A DNA stretch of 64,000 nt from Anastatus disparis. Lineage: Eukaryota; Arthropoda; Insecta; Hymenoptera; Eupelmidae. Both the position numbers and the translations under genes were made by a program. Positions 44,505 through 55,853 of the stretch are shown piece by piece (within the stretch, counting starts at the first letter, position 1; each line of letters begins with the position of its first letter). The stretch is taken from NCBI GenBank assembly GCA_017163975.1, contig JAFFSR010000033.1:266501-330500 (forward strand). Direction: 5' to 3'. The notes below the pieces were generated by a model. It had not been told where the DNA came from and ran no database searches. It worked only from the letters and a program-made list of their open reading frames with translations.

Positions 44505-45748
44505 TCAGACAAGCTTCCGAACATCTCCACTAATAGGATTGTACTGAATGATGCGATCGTGTAAGATCATGCAATAAGCTGAAGTATTAGCTGGAAAAGT
44601 CAGTTTGAGACTCAAATTCTAGACGTACATCGACAGGAGCGCTCTTTAGAGATTCGTTTTGTCGTGAGCAGTCAATAACTATGAGTGGTTCAAAGTTGAT
44701 AACCTGAGACTTTGTCAACAATGGCTGTGAATCTCTTCCGTAATAGCTTTTCTGAAAATTAGCATACATATCATATAGAATAGCAAATTGATTCTTAGAT
44801 ATGTCAAGATTGAGATTGTTGTACGGATAATATTGCGAATTCAAGAAAAGTCTCACATTACTAATATTACAGTGGTCGAAGCGACTGGCATTTTTAGATC
44901 TTGAACCTTTTTTTCCCGATTGTAATCCAAGAATCACGAAACGTGGTTTCTCCAATTGATTTGAAGTTTTTACCGTCCAGACGTGTTTATTTGTTGTTGG
45001 AAGAAGAGGATATTCAAATAACTCCCATGAACGAAAACTCATAGAAATAGGATTATCTTTGCCAATGAAATTTAACAGCTGGATTTTTTGTTTATCTGAT
45101 GCAATAACATATGGCATTAACCACTCTATCTTTGATATTTTTATTTGATAAGTTTCATATGTGGTTGCATTGTTGGCTACAGTACCTTCCTGTATTATAG
45201 CATTCAGGTCATTTCTTGATCTTGTGAGAATGAGTTCATGCTTCATATTAACAACAATTTTCTTGTAATCTTTTCATGAAGCCTAAAATCATACTTAGAG
45301 GGATAGAAACGTCAAAATTTCCATGATCATCTACAATTGTTTTGTTTGCTTCTTCAACACCAAGCCAGCCTGCATTTTCTAATGTTAAAGTCTGATTTGG
45401 ATTAAATGAAGTGCATCCCTTCATGAGACTACTCAGACCAACATTTTTACTTTTATCTATCTCTACAGCATTAATTTCATATCGAATTTCATCAAACAGA
45501 TGACAAATGCCATTGTTAACGAAATTAGTTTTAGTTAGTGCTTGTCCATCCGGTTTTTGTAATTTTCCACATACATGGATGTAACTACATGATGGTAAGA
45601 GGCATAAATCTTGATGCTGAATAGAAATACGGATTTCATCACTGTTATTGTAACTTAATGTGGAGTATGGTTGATGTGCGTGAACCTCATAATGAGCAAT
45701 AGACTCATCGAATGCGACACCTGATTGAATGCTTAGAATTTCGTCCAT
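44505..45748 (-). pseudogene. MCP: Polinton major capsid protein (double jelly-roll), two frame breaks
   Basis: The N-terminal part starts MDEILSIQSGVAFDESIAHY and has the conserved HQPYSTLSYNNSDEIRI, FDEIRYEINAVEID and SIPLSMILGF blocks of Polinton capsid proteins. A frame change at the T4 run 45271-45274 follows. The second part runs MKHELILTRSRNDLNAII, FEYPLLPTTNKHVWTV to about 44595. There a second shift (A4 run 44595-44598) leads into a conserved end (YCMILHDRIIQYNP) with stop 44505-44507. About 414 residues in all. It forms the icosahedral shell of the predicted virion. Both breaks are single-base homopolymer changes. Confidence 0.88.
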
Positions 45749-45778
45749 TTTTCTGAAAGCAGCAGAGAATGATACAAT

Positions 45779-45925
45779 TTATCTTTTTCCACGTACTTTG
45801 AGACCTATGCTTTTGAGAAACTGGATGCTCTTCCGTGTTAACGGTTTGAGTACCTTTGGACGACTGATGGTGGGTTGACATGATGGCTGACTTATATGCA
45901 CACTTGAATTATAAACGATTCCCAT
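45779..45925 (-). CDS. Small basic Polinton ORF (48 aa)
   Basis: It starts at an ATG overlapping the stop of the minor-capsid gene (TAATG) and ends 30 bases before the major-capsid start. The sequence is short and basic, with RPKVLKPLTRKSIQFLKSIG and a KVRGKR end. The overlapping start and the location between the two capsid genes suggest a genuine small gene; I recall similar short ORFs in other insect Polintons but cannot name a function. Confidence 0.55.
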   Translation of the reverse strand: MGIVYNSSVHISQPSCQPTISRPKVLKPLTRKSIQFLKSIGLKVRGKR

Positions 45926-46614
45926 TATACAGATTTTATGTGAAGTCTAACAGTAATTTCCTCTCCTCGGAAATTCACTAAATTTCCGTCTTGATCAACG
46001 ATTCGGATTTGAAGATGATCTATACTCTTAACATTGAGTGGTAAATATATGACATGCGATGGAACTTCTATGATTTTATATCCTGGAGAAACTTTTGGGA
46101 AAAACTCATGGATCGTGTGAACTTTTTTGTCGTTGATGTAAGCACCTGTAGTAATATTACACTCTACTCTGAGTGCGTTTATTTTCAATATCTTCACAGG
46201 TAAATCAGAGCTGTGATGAATGTCTTCATGAAGAACGCGACGAGTGAAACCGAGAAGACTGCCTATTGAATCGCGAGGACTAAGATCTATCTGATGGCTG
46301 CAATAAATTTCACTTCTGAGAGTATTGTTGTTAGCTTTCAAGGAAAACTCGATGTCTTTAGATTTCAAATCTTTTTGCAAAAATTGATTAATAGCATCAA
46401 TTTCATAACTGCCAGTAGGAATAATAATAATCTTCTCTCCGTTTATATGAAGTTTATTATTCGAATCGTCAACATTGGGAATCGAGTTGAATGTTAAAAG
46501 TTCAACTAAACCCAAAACAAAATTCTTATGCTGTCGTAGTTCTATTGAAGGAAAATATTGCGCTTCTAAGATAGAAGATTTGCCTGAAAGACTCAAAGTG
46601 AAACTATCTTCCAT
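45925..46614 (-). CDS. Polinton minor capsid protein (penton-type)
   Basis: 229 residues from ATG, MEDSFTLSLSGKSSILEAQY, with the conserved SIGSLLGF motif (residue ~115) and a C-terminal block VIYLPLNVKSIDHLQIRIVD, QDGNLVNFRGEEITVRLHI. This is the pattern of the Polinton single jelly-roll penton protein that occupies virion vertices. The frame is intact. It lies between the protease and the major capsid gene on the same strand, in the usual morphogenetic cluster. Confidence 0.88.
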   Translation of the reverse strand: MEDSFTLSLSGKSSILEAQYFPSIELRQHKNFVLGLVELLTFNSIPNVDDSNNKLHINGEKIIIIPTGSYEIDAINQFLQKDLKSKDIEFSLKANNNTLRSEIYCSHQIDLSPRDSIGSLLGFTRRVLHEDIHHSSDLPVKILKINALRVECNITTGAYINDKKVHTIHEFFPKVSPGYKIIEVPSHVIYLPLNVKSIDHLQIRIVDQDGNLVNFRGEEITVRLHIKSV

Positions 46615-46659
46615 GACTGATTGAAAAAGAATGATCCTGCTTGTCTGAAAACTCTTCTT

Positions 46660-47804
46660 TTATAGTCTTTCACACAAGAATTGAAGACAAAGATGTCCAC
46701 AAATAAATGAGTCAAAATTTTGATATCTTTTATAGTTGTATTTCACTTCTTCCACGTTAAAATATAACATGAGATCTATAGGGGTTTAAGATCACCAAAA
46801 CTATCAAAATAAATCACTTCAGAACCTCGTTTTCGATAACATACCCAGTGAGTGCCTTTGTTTTGAAAATCATCTAAGTTAACTATAGCAGATTCGTTAT
46901 GCCATGGGCCATCAGAAGGTAGATTATTTCTCATGAAAACACCTCGAAAATATGGGATTTGCATCATACGAGCATACTTTATAAGATCATAGTCAGTCAG
47001 TGCACGATTTGGCAAAGTTAAATCGAAGTTTTTTTTTTTAACTTGACCATTACCGATATGAGGTTTCATAAATAATCCCATTCCAGTTTTATATGGTTTA
47101 AGATAGAGACCTTTTCCTAGAGCAATAGCTTCCATAGTTTTATTATGTCTCTTACTTTCTTCATAATTTTTCTGTGCAGCTTTAGCCTCATTTACTGCTT
47201 TAGCTATTCCAGCAGCTCCTCCAGCCAGAGCACCAGTTGCACTTAGTGCTGCGAACAATGGTATGAGAAAAGGCAGAGCGCCACCTATTTTTGATGGAAC
47301 AGGTAGAATACGTGGAATGATAATTTTTTTCTTACCGCCAACGATCTTGAGAGCTTCACGTGCACCTTTTAAAGCGGACTGTATAACTTTGCGAGAATGT
47401 TTACTTGGTTTTAATGATTTTTTACTTGCAGTTACTAATTAACTCAATTTTACGCCCATTCCTGTCTTTCCTTTTAATTTCATAGCATTTGCAACAACAA
47501 AAGCAGTTGCTTTTTCGCTAAGACTTGCATTTTTGGCTCTAACACGCTGCCAAGCTTTATCAGCGAGCTTCATGTCAGCTACTTTTCGATCAGCATTTTT
47601 ATCAGAATAAGATATGTCATGTTCTTTGCATGCTTGATCAAGTGGATTGATACCTGTATCATCTCTTTTGAGACGCTTTTTCAGTTTTGTTCCGGGACCA
47701 CAATATTGATATCCAGGAATATGCATTTCAATAGGTAAGTTATTGATTACTTTATCAAGTAACCCTTTACCCTTAGGGTCCTTCTGTGATTTGTGTACGA
47801 GCAT
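46660..47804 (-). pseudogene. PRO: Polinton PLA2-like / hydrophobic / adenain-like protease polyprotein, one stop and one frameshift
   Basis: The N-terminal part (47804-47442) has a phospholipase A2-like signature: Ca-loop YCGPGT and DQACKEHD with the catalytic His-Asp. An in-frame TAA (47439-47441) follows. The same frame continues with a basic linker, a hydrophobic segment (GGALPFLIPLFAALSATGAL, ~47250) and ALGKGLYLKPYKTGMGLF. It then enters the cysteine protease: LPNRALTDYDLIKYA, IPYFRGVFMR, catalytic His in GTHWVCY and Asp in YFDSFGD. A frame change at the G4 run 46781-46784 precedes the catalytic Cys block (FICGHLCLQFL), ending at 46660. Roles: capsid maturation, and possibly membrane breach by the PLA2 domain. 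Confidence 0.8.
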
Positions 47805-47902
47805 CTCTCTTCGAGTGTTGATTTACAACTGATGATCAAAATATAAAACAAGCGTTTATATTTAGAAAAGGTCAATCTTAGATTTGACTTTGTTACGTAA
47901 AC

Positions 47903-48598
47903 ATGGATTTTACTGAGCAGAACGTCAAACTTCCCGTCGGCAACTTTGATTTTGAGAAAACAAATAGAAAAAGCGACATGGGGAGTTACTTCCAGATAAT
48001 ATACGAGCAGTATTTTGTGGCCCATCGAACTGTGGAAAAACTAATAGTTTATTAGCTCTAATTACACACCCTAATGGTCTTAGATTTGAAAATTTGTATG
48101 TATACTCTAAATCCTTAAATCAACCGAAATACCAATTTCTTCAAAAAGTTTTAGAACCAATTGAAGGTATATCATATCTACCGTTCAGTGAACATGCATC
48201 TGTAGTGTCTCCAGATGAAGCCCTACCTAATTCAATTATGATTTTTGATGATGTGGCTTGTGAGAAGCAGGATAACGTCAGAGCTTTTTTTCTGTATGGG
48301 GAGACACAAAAGTGTAGATAGCTTTTATCTATGTCAGTCATATGCTCATATACCGAAACATCTCATCAGGGACAATATTAATTTGATGGTAATTTATCGT
48401 CAAGATGATGTTAATCTTAAACATATCTATGAAGACCATGTGAATACTGACTTAACTTTAAATGAATTTCGAAATCTTTGTACAGAATGCTGGAAGAATG
48501 ACAAGTATGGATTTGTTGTTATTGACAAAGATAGAGCAATGAATGATGGTAGATATAGAAAAGGATTTGACTGTTTTGCCATTAAAAAGGAAGTATAA
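47903..48598 (+). pseudogene. ATPase: Polinton genome-packaging ATPase (FtsK/HerA type), two frame breaks
   Basis: Begins at ATG 47903. Walker A is CGPSNCGKTNS (~48020); Walker B is NSIMIFDDV (~48230-48255). Downstream blocks SFYLCQSYAHIPKHLIRDN and IDKDRAMNDGRYRKGFDCF are characteristic of Polinton/A32-like packaging ATPases. Total about 232 residues. Frame changes fall in the G4 run 47980-47983 and the T7 run 48285-48291; otherwise all motifs are intact. It is transcribed away from the protease gene, with which it shares a ~100-base divergent promoter region. Confidence 0.88.
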
Positions 48599-48641
48599 AT
48601 CTTAATCTTTGCAGTTTGATTGTAGACAGCATCTTGTCAGC

Positions 48642-49635
48642 ATGCCTGACTTTAAGAAAGAAAAAAGTGTTCTTAGCGAGCTCTTACGAGCACGCGAGGC
48701 TATTAAAAAAAAATACCTTTGTTAAAAAAGGAGAGAGATGATTTTGAAAAGGTTATTGGTGATACTTTAAAACCAGTTATTACACCACTTGAAAAGCTTG
48801 TCGATTCGACAACTGAAAGTGTGTCACGTTCTAATCACATTAAGGCCATAGACAGTAACAGAAAATCTGCAAAAAAAGATTGAGATTTGATGAATCAAGT
48901 TATATTGTAAACGATATTAATAACTCGGGTTCGGCGTTTGATAATGATGCTTCTAATGGCGATGATTTTTCTCCGATAAATAGCACAATGATGAATTCAT
49001 CATTCAATTCTGCAAATTCATCATTCAAATCTATATATTCACCATTTGTATCTGCGCATAAAGAAACTGAACCGACAGACTTTTTATCAATGCTAAATGG
49101 AAGCCGCAGCAAAATCGATAACATATACGGAGTGAGAAAAGTCAGTGGGGTATACATAATGGGTGATTCACAAATTCAATTTGATGATAAAATGATAAAA
49201 GTGAAAGATTTAAGTTTTCCTAAAAGCAATGGTCTAATGGAATTGCTTTTCAAAAAAGAACCAGATGATAATCTTTTGAGTACAACAGATCGCAAGAACT
49301 ATCGCATTATCCTGGAAGCAACAAATGCCCATAGAAAAAGACATAGCAAAAGTGAGAATATACGCTCTTCGAAGAGTAGAAAATATTCAAAAATCATAGC
49401 ACCAATGTTCCGCAGTGATCGTAGTAGAATGTCTACCAGCGGAGGGGGTCTCATACCTAAATATAAAATAGCAAAAAAGAATACTTCCATAGATCTAGTC
49501 TACTGGGATGATCCGAATGAGCTTGTCGAAAGACTGCGATTATTGATAGCCGAACGATCTGCTGGAAATAATAATCACAACAATGAAATCCAATCAATCA
49601 TAGATGAACTACGTGAAGCTGGGCATATATATTGA
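48642..49635 (+). pseudogene. Conserved Polinton protein between ATPase and fibre genes, two frame breaks
   Basis: The N-terminal coiled coil (SVLSELLRARE, VITPLEKLVD) leads to a Ser/Asn-rich low-complexity region. Then comes a conserved part with VYIMGDSQIQFDDKMIKVKD, YRIILEATNA, a basic stretch and a strongly conserved C-terminus (GGGLIPKYKIAKKNTSIDLV, YWDDPNELVERLRLLIAE, ELREAGHIY). I recognise this tail from other insect Polintons but know no function; virion assembly is plausible from context. Frame changes occur in A-runs at 48705-48713 and 48871-48877, separating the N-terminal ~25 residues, the middle coiled coil and the remainder. Confidence 0.65.
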
Positions 49636-49666
49636 CGTACACAATTTTCAAATCAATAGTAGTATC

Positions 49667-50056
49667 ATGAGTCTCGATGTGTTTGGAAGAAAACTTGAGG
49701 GCTCGCAAGTGAGTCGTGGTCCTCGAGGTATTGGATTCAATGTTACATCAGATGGTGATTTTGATTTAGAAAATAAGCGGCTTTGCAATATTGGAGAGGC
49801 TAATGATCCAAATGATGCCATTAGTTTGAATTCACTAAATAATATCCTACAGAAAGAAGTTGATTACTTATCTTCTAAAATTATAGAAGTTGCCAAAGCT
49901 ATACAAGAATATGAGAACAAAGTTGAAATATGTAAAGCAGAAATAGATGAAAAATTAACTTATGTCTATGATATGACTCAACGAAATTTTGCAAGTATTG
50001 AATATATAATTAAAGAAATGAATAGACGATCGGATGTTGCTAAAGTTGAAGTTTAA
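49667..50056 (+). CDS. Polinton fibre-like protein (GPRG motif, coiled coil)
   Basis: 129 residues from ATG 49667: MSLDVFGRKLEGSQVSRGPR, a GIGF step, DGDFDLENKRLCN and NDAISLNSL, then a long coiled coil (IIEVAKAIQEYENKVE). The short GPRG N-terminus followed by a trimerising-type coiled coil suggests a virion fibre or spike base. Similar small proteins occur next to the integrase gene in other Polintons. The stop TAA is one base before the integrase ATG, so the two are tightly packed. Confidence 0.6.
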   Translation: MSLDVFGRKLEGSQVSRGPRGIGFNVTSDGDFDLENKRLCNIGEANDPNDAISLNSLNNILQKEVDYLSSKIIEVAKAIQEYENKVEICKAEIDEKLTYVYDMTQRNFASIEYIIKEMNRRSDVAKVEV

Positions 50057-50057
50057 G

Positions 50058-50972
50058 ATGGAACGTCAAAGAGTAGTTGAAGAGCTACACAAGCCAGCAC
50101 GTCGAAGGTACAAGCGAAGAAAATATGACATACGCGGATTAGATGAGACTTGGCAAGCTGACCTTGTAGAAATGATACCTTATTTCAAGGAAAACAAAGG
50201 TTTTCGCTACTTACTAACTGTCATAGATATATTTTCAAAGTATGCATGGGCTGCACCAGTCAAATCGAAGAGTGGCAATGATGTTACTCTAGCTATGAAG
50301 TCAATATCAAAACAAGAACGGGTGCCATCGAATTTACAAACTGACCAAGGAAAAGAATTCTACAATTCAAACTTTCAGAATCTTATGAAAAAGTACAAGA
50401 TAAATCACTACTCTTCACATAGTAATCTTCATGCAAGCATATGTGAACGCTTTAATAAAACTTTAAAAATGCAATGTGGTTAGAATTCAGCAAACAAGGA
50501 AGTTATAAATGGTTGGATATTCTGCCTGAGTTAGTGAAAGCATACAATTCAAGAAAACATCGGACAATAGGAATCGAGCCTGAAAACGTTACGAAGGTAA
50601 ATGAAAAAGAAATCAAGAAAAATTACCCAACTGAAAAAAGACCTGTAAAAAACCAAAATTCAAAGTAGGAGATAAAGTGCGAATAAGTAAGATAAAACAA
50701 GTTTTTGAAAAAGGTTATACACCAAATTGGTCAACTGAAATTTTCACAATAACAAGAGTTGTAAAACCAATCCCATAACTTACCACGTCAAAGATTATTA
50801 TGATGAACCAGTCTCCGGCGGCTTTTATGAAACGGAAATTCAAAAGACTATGTATCCAGAAATTTATTTGGTAGAAAAAGTTTTAAAGAAAAGTGGTAAA
50901 CGTGTATATGTTAAGTGGTTAGGTCTAAATAGCAAGCATAATAGTTGGATAGATAAAAATGAGATTATTTGA
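50058..50972 (+). pseudogene. INT: Polinton retroviral-type integrase with chromodomain, two frame breaks
   Basis: The DDE core is clear: first Asp in TWQADLVEM, second in NLQTDQGKEF, Glu in ASICERFNKT. After a frame change in the A5 run 50465-50469 the core ends with KAYNSRKHRTIG. Then FKVGDKVRISK (SH3-like) follows, with another frame change at the A4 run 50763-50766, and finally a chromodomain-like end VEKVLKKSGKRVYVKWLGLN, SKHNSWID. About 300 residues, normal for the family. It inserts the element with 6-bp staggered cuts, consistent with the GAAAGA duplication seen. The chromodomain could bias target choice to particular chromatin. Confidence 0.88.
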
Positions 50973-51251
50973 ATAAGCTAAGATGTATTTTACCACGTAT
51001 TTCAGTGTAATAAATAAAAAAGAAAAAATTTAATTTTATTATGTTCATTAATTTAAGTTATATATAAAATATTTTTATTATTAAAATTTTCTTTTTATGA
51101 TTCAATATAAATATAATAATTATAAATGGTGGTGATAAATAAAAACAATTATATAATGTTTAATAATTTTCATTTATTCATGTATTCTTATTATGTACAA
51201 TTTACAATAAATAGTTTGAAAAATAATTTGACGAGTATATTTTTATTTATT

Positions 51252-51512
51252 TTAAGCCCGATCGAATTTAAAAGAAGATCCTCCCAGGTATATTGCAATC
51301 AAACGCAGTTTATTTGCATTATCACAGAGATTGTAGAAAAATTCTTCATCTTTTAAGATTGCAGATGAAATCTTTTCTGGTAAGAAGACTTGGAAGCTTT
51401 GGTCGAAATCTGCTACGACCTTGGTTCCAAATCTTGTCTTGACTTGTTTCAGTGAAGTCACCATGTACTGCTGGTCTTTTTCTAAGTCTGTGACTTTCTT
51501 CCTTGGCAGAAA
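51252..51512 (-). CDS. Polinton putative ssDNA-binding (OB-fold-like) protein, N-terminus uncertain
   Basis: Readable from LPRKKVTDLEKDQQYMV through KTRFGTKVVADFD, SFQVFLPEKISSAI to RLIAIYLGGSSF. An ATG is at 51464, but homology-like sequence extends upstream, so the true start is earlier or in another exon. The small β-rich domain with TRFGTKVVA and FQVFLP resembles a widespread insect Polinton protein that I believe to be OB-fold-like. Its place beside polymerase B fits a replication accessory. The function is inferred. Confidence 0.5.
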   Translation of the reverse strand, partial: FLPRKKVTDLEKDQQYMVTSLKQVKTRFGTKVVADFDQSFQVFLPEKISSAILKDEEFFYNLCDNANKLRLIAIYLGGSSFKFDRA

Positions 51513-51578
51513 AAAATTTTGATGGAAAAAAATAATGTTTTTTGGTAAAAAAAAATAAATTGTAACTTACTTAAAAAG

Positions 51579-54500
51579 TTAGTCGATTTTAGATTTCTTT
51601 GTGCAAGGTTGATCGTCCTCAAGCTCTTCGATTACTTGAATGCGCTCCTCATTGTGGTCCATTGGTTGATATAGCCCATTCCCCACTTCGATGTCTGCCC
51701 TTTCCATTGCTACTCGTAATATATCCTTTTTTTCTCCTTCCTGGGAACTTGCCCCCTCCATTGATGGATGCCAGTCATTCATGAACTCCTCTAACACATC
51801 ATACTCAATGATAATTTGCTCGCCTTCATAAAGTGACATCCCCACTCGCTCTGCACTATTTTCATTGGTGGCTTCATCCCTTCTCTCGATTTCCCTCTCT
51901 CTTTCATTCTCTGTAGCATCCATCTCCACTCGTGTATCTCCCCTCCTCATTTCTACCTCCCACTCTTTTTCTTTTTTTTCAGCAGCCATTTTTCTTGCAT
52001 GTTCCCTCTCTACTTCAAGTGCAGCTTGCGCCATCTGTATTTCTTCAATTTTATAATGTCCCCAAGGTAAAGTATCTGTACTATCAGGCAATAAAAATCT
52101 CTTATCATCGTGAGGACTTAGAGCAATTTTTCTCTGTTTTTCAGTATGCACAGTATGCAATTTTGAACGGATATTGCACTGTTCACGGTATATAATAGTA
52201 AGATCCTGAAGACAGCTTCGGTAATCCTCAAAAGTAATTAATTTTTAACAACACTGGACTTTATACCTTTGGCTTTCTTTATAACTTCTCCTCCATCGAT
52301 TGAAATACTATACATTTTGCTTCGTAATCCTATAAATTCTGTCATTATCTTACCATTACATTCGTCTTTCATCAAACCCGGAACTTTCTTATTAACTCGA
52401 GGAATTTCGAACGGATTATTTTCTTCATAATCGGAAGTATCAAATTTATGTATGTCCTCTTTCATTATTTTGTACATGTCAACATCCTCAACTTCGTATA
52501 TGAGACTATCAGTATCAGTATACAAAAGTTTGCATTTGTCTCCAACTCGCTTTTTCATATACGAATAATGAAAATCATAAACTAATGTTTTTGATAATTC
52601 TAAAATGCAAAATCCAACATAAATTGGTTTCTTGATTGTGATGCTCGTTCTCTTCATTTGAATGGCAACTAAATTCTCATCAAAAATAGCACAGCTGTGA
52701 AAATTTGGTAGAGCTATGCGTGCTTCTGCTCCATATCTACCAGTAAATTTATTTACCAATCGGACATCAACTCGAGACCGCTCTCGCTCAATGCACTTTC
52801 CATAGACAGCATTGATTAACAATTTATAAAAAAGTTTTTCAAATTCGTTCTTAGCCTGCATTCTTTTCTGAGTATTCAATTCCACATAAGGTTTAAGCCA
52901 TGCCTTTTGCTCAAAACTTAAAATTCTATGCACTTTTTTCAGTCGAAGTCCATTTTCCAACACTTGTCTGAGTGTTCGATAGTAAATAACATATCTCTCC
53001 TTGTTCTTCAAAGTAGTGAGAAGTTTCTTTTGTTTCGAGCCATGTGGCGCACTATGCTCTGCGCAGAATGGAAAATCTCGATGTGCATCGTGTATTTCCT
53101 CAGGATACTCCAAATCTACTTCAGCAATATATCCAATAACTGAATCTGGCGGTGCGTTGTAAAAGTTTGAATTCGTCTCATATTCTACCCATTTGAATTT
53201 TCCGACTGGCAAATATTGAACCATTGCCCATCCATAAAGATTATTAATATCAAAGTACATAAGTGTTTTCATTTTCTGTTTTTCATCATACGGAGAGCCC
53301 ATATATGGATTGTTCGCCTTGGCATAGCGATTACAGCATTGACTTATTCCTCCCCGAATACCTGCTTCAATGAACATCAACATATCTATATCTGTAAGAA
53401 GCTCCAGTTCTACCTTCGTCATTTTTAGCGCTGCTGAAAATGTCAAGCCTGGAGGCGTATAAAAGTGAGCTGGACATAAACCGTAAGCTTTGAGAGATGT
53501 TTCTCGAAAACTTTCAAATACATCCGCCAATAGTAAAACATCTGTTTTTAAGTATAAATCCGAATACTCGCCTAATGTCCTTATATTGAACTTACTCCAG
53601 ACTTGAATAGCATGCTTATAGTCTTCATCAGCAATATGAGAATCGGTGAGTTGGTTATAAAACTGATTTTTCTCTGGCAATTTCGTAAGTAATAATTTAT
53701 CCAATCCATCTACAAAATCATATGGAAATATACCTTTACGTTTGAGAAAATCAATTTTCTCATCTGTAAAACCATCAGTTCGAAACTCTTTTATCAATAT
53801 CGGCACATTTTCCAAGTATGATGCAAGTTTTTCTAATGACGAAGGAAGAAAACGCCAAGAATCTATGAATCTAAAACTTAGGTCACTGCCATCTATGTAT
53901 TTTGTAAAAGAAATATATTTTTCCTTATTATATGGCAATAGCGTAACTCGTCCTCCCATCAATGAAGATGTGGCTATCTCTTTCAAAATGAAGTGTGTAT
54001 CGTAATTGAGGTTATGAAAAACCACAGGAATAAATTTTGAATACTTGTAATTCAAATTACATGAATTATGTGCTGCACCTCTGAAACTAATGTAAAAAAA
54101 AATAGATATTTTAAAAAAATTTGCATGATAAAGTAAATTTTTTTTTCATTGAAATATAACTATAATTAATATCTTACCGTCCTGTGAGATGACAGTGATC
54201 TCGTACTGCGAGTTCTTCATCACGGATTAGTTTTCGGCATATGTGACAAATGGTTGACCTTTGGAAAGATAATTCTTCTAAATCCGTAAGTTTTAATGGT
54301 TTCGGATTCTTGTAGAGTTTATCAATTTCCTCACTGATTGATTTTAATTCTTGAACAAACCATTGTGCAGGAGTCTGTCCATCTTCGATATTTTTTCTAT
54401 ATGACTTATAAAAAGATAAGCTGTCATCAAAGCTACATTTTATATAATATCCTATGCTATATGCTTCATGAAGTTGGAAGGCAATCTCATTCATTGTAGG

Positions 54501-55853
54501 CTTCAGTAAACATTCAAAATCAGCATAAACAATAAAAGGAACTTTTTCGCTTTTATAATAATCTTCAAATTTCAGAATGTTGTTCTGCGAGTCAGGTAGA
54601 TTAATTCGACAATAATTCAAATTCTTACAATCATTTTCATGAACTTGCAATCTTTCTTCATTATAAAAGACTTGTAAACATCTTTCACAATGGAATGATT
54701 TTACATGTGTCTTAGATAGTTGAGATTTCAGAAGACGAGACATATTCTTTATCCAAACGTAGTGGTATTTGGGTAAACTAATATCATCAGAATGATTATC
54801 TTTTTCATACTCATCGATGTAAAAGTCTTGGATGATGAGTAGATTGACATGCTTTTCCTTTTTATCCGATGTAATGTGGCAGGGTGATACTTCAAACTTT
54901 TGTCCAAACTTCTTCAACATGTACACATTTACTGAAATATTATTCAGTTCTTCAAATTTTGAAACATTTTTAAGTGTCACTGGAAATTCTATGTTATTAA
55001 ATTTCAACTTGTTCTCATGCATGCTATATTGATTAACTCTATTAGTATTAGTTTCACTTGGATATATTGCTGAGAGGATAGCATACTTGAAACATTGATT
55101 GTCATTGTTACGAACATTGACACATGCTTTTTTCTTTTGTATAAAAGGTGGTAAAGGAATGTACGAACTGCCCTTGATCGGAGAATATTTTTTCATATTT
55201 ATACTCAGACTTATAATGCTTTTTAGAGCCCAGCCAGAATCTTTTTCCTGAAATTCTTCTATCTGTGTCAAAATAGAATCTTTGATATTTATTTTGAACC
55301 ATTCTTCTAGATTCGTTGACATGAAAATTGAAGTACTTGTGGTTGTAAAATATTTAATATCTGTCAATTCTTCACTACTTTTCTGTATAGAAAATTCTGC
55401 GGTGAAATCTGAATTCACTTTGAGAGCACTATATTCTTCTAAGCATGACTGTACATGTACTTTAAAGAGTTCTTGGGCGTCGTTTAAAAAACTTAAAATA
55501 TCCACATGATTTATATTTACTACTACGCCAGTTCTAATTCTGTTTTCGAAAGCTGACTGCACATCTCGCCATTCAACAGAAGCTTCTATTTCTTCAGATT
55601 GCAGACCACCTCCTCGTTGAAGATGATGTTCAAATTGAACTTGAATACCCGAAAGATGTAACACACAAGTTTGACATCTCTGCTTTTCTCCTCTTGTAAG
55701 ATCAGAATTGACAATTTTTTCATTTAATTTCTCTAAACTACCATTGCACATATCTATCCAATAATGGAGATCGGTATTGTTCAGTTCATTTACATTTTGC
55801 AAAGCATCACGGAGTAGTTGCACAAGACGTTCAAAGAAATTAATTGAAGACAT
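51579..55853 (-). CDS. POLB: Polinton protein-primed DNA polymerase B (two exons) with coiled-coil extension
   Basis: Exon 1 55853-54178 and exon 2 from 54080; the 97-base intron has GT-AG ends and joins HLTGR to GAAHNSCNL in frame. The N-terminus includes NDNQCFKYAILSAIYP (~253) and a C2H2-like FHCERC..HENDC (~387). 3'-5' exonuclease motifs: YADFECLL (~445), NLNYDTHFIL, YLKTDVLLLAD. Polymerase motifs: FDINNLYGWAM, KLLINAVYGK and YTDTDSLIYE. A frame change in the T5 run 52242-52246 precedes the conserved end (LPDSTDTLPWGHYK, ~52050). After that comes an unusual ~150-residue Glu/Arg coiled coil and acidic tail (ending 51579). About 1290 residues. It replicates the element using a terminal protein primer. 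Confidence 0.92.
54081..54177 (-). other. Intron of polymerase B
   Basis: Donor GTAAGA, acceptor TTAGTTTCAG, 97 bases, AT-rich. The flanking codons rejoin the conserved HLTG(K/R)..GAAH(N)S motif of Polinton polymerases. Confidence 0.85.
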
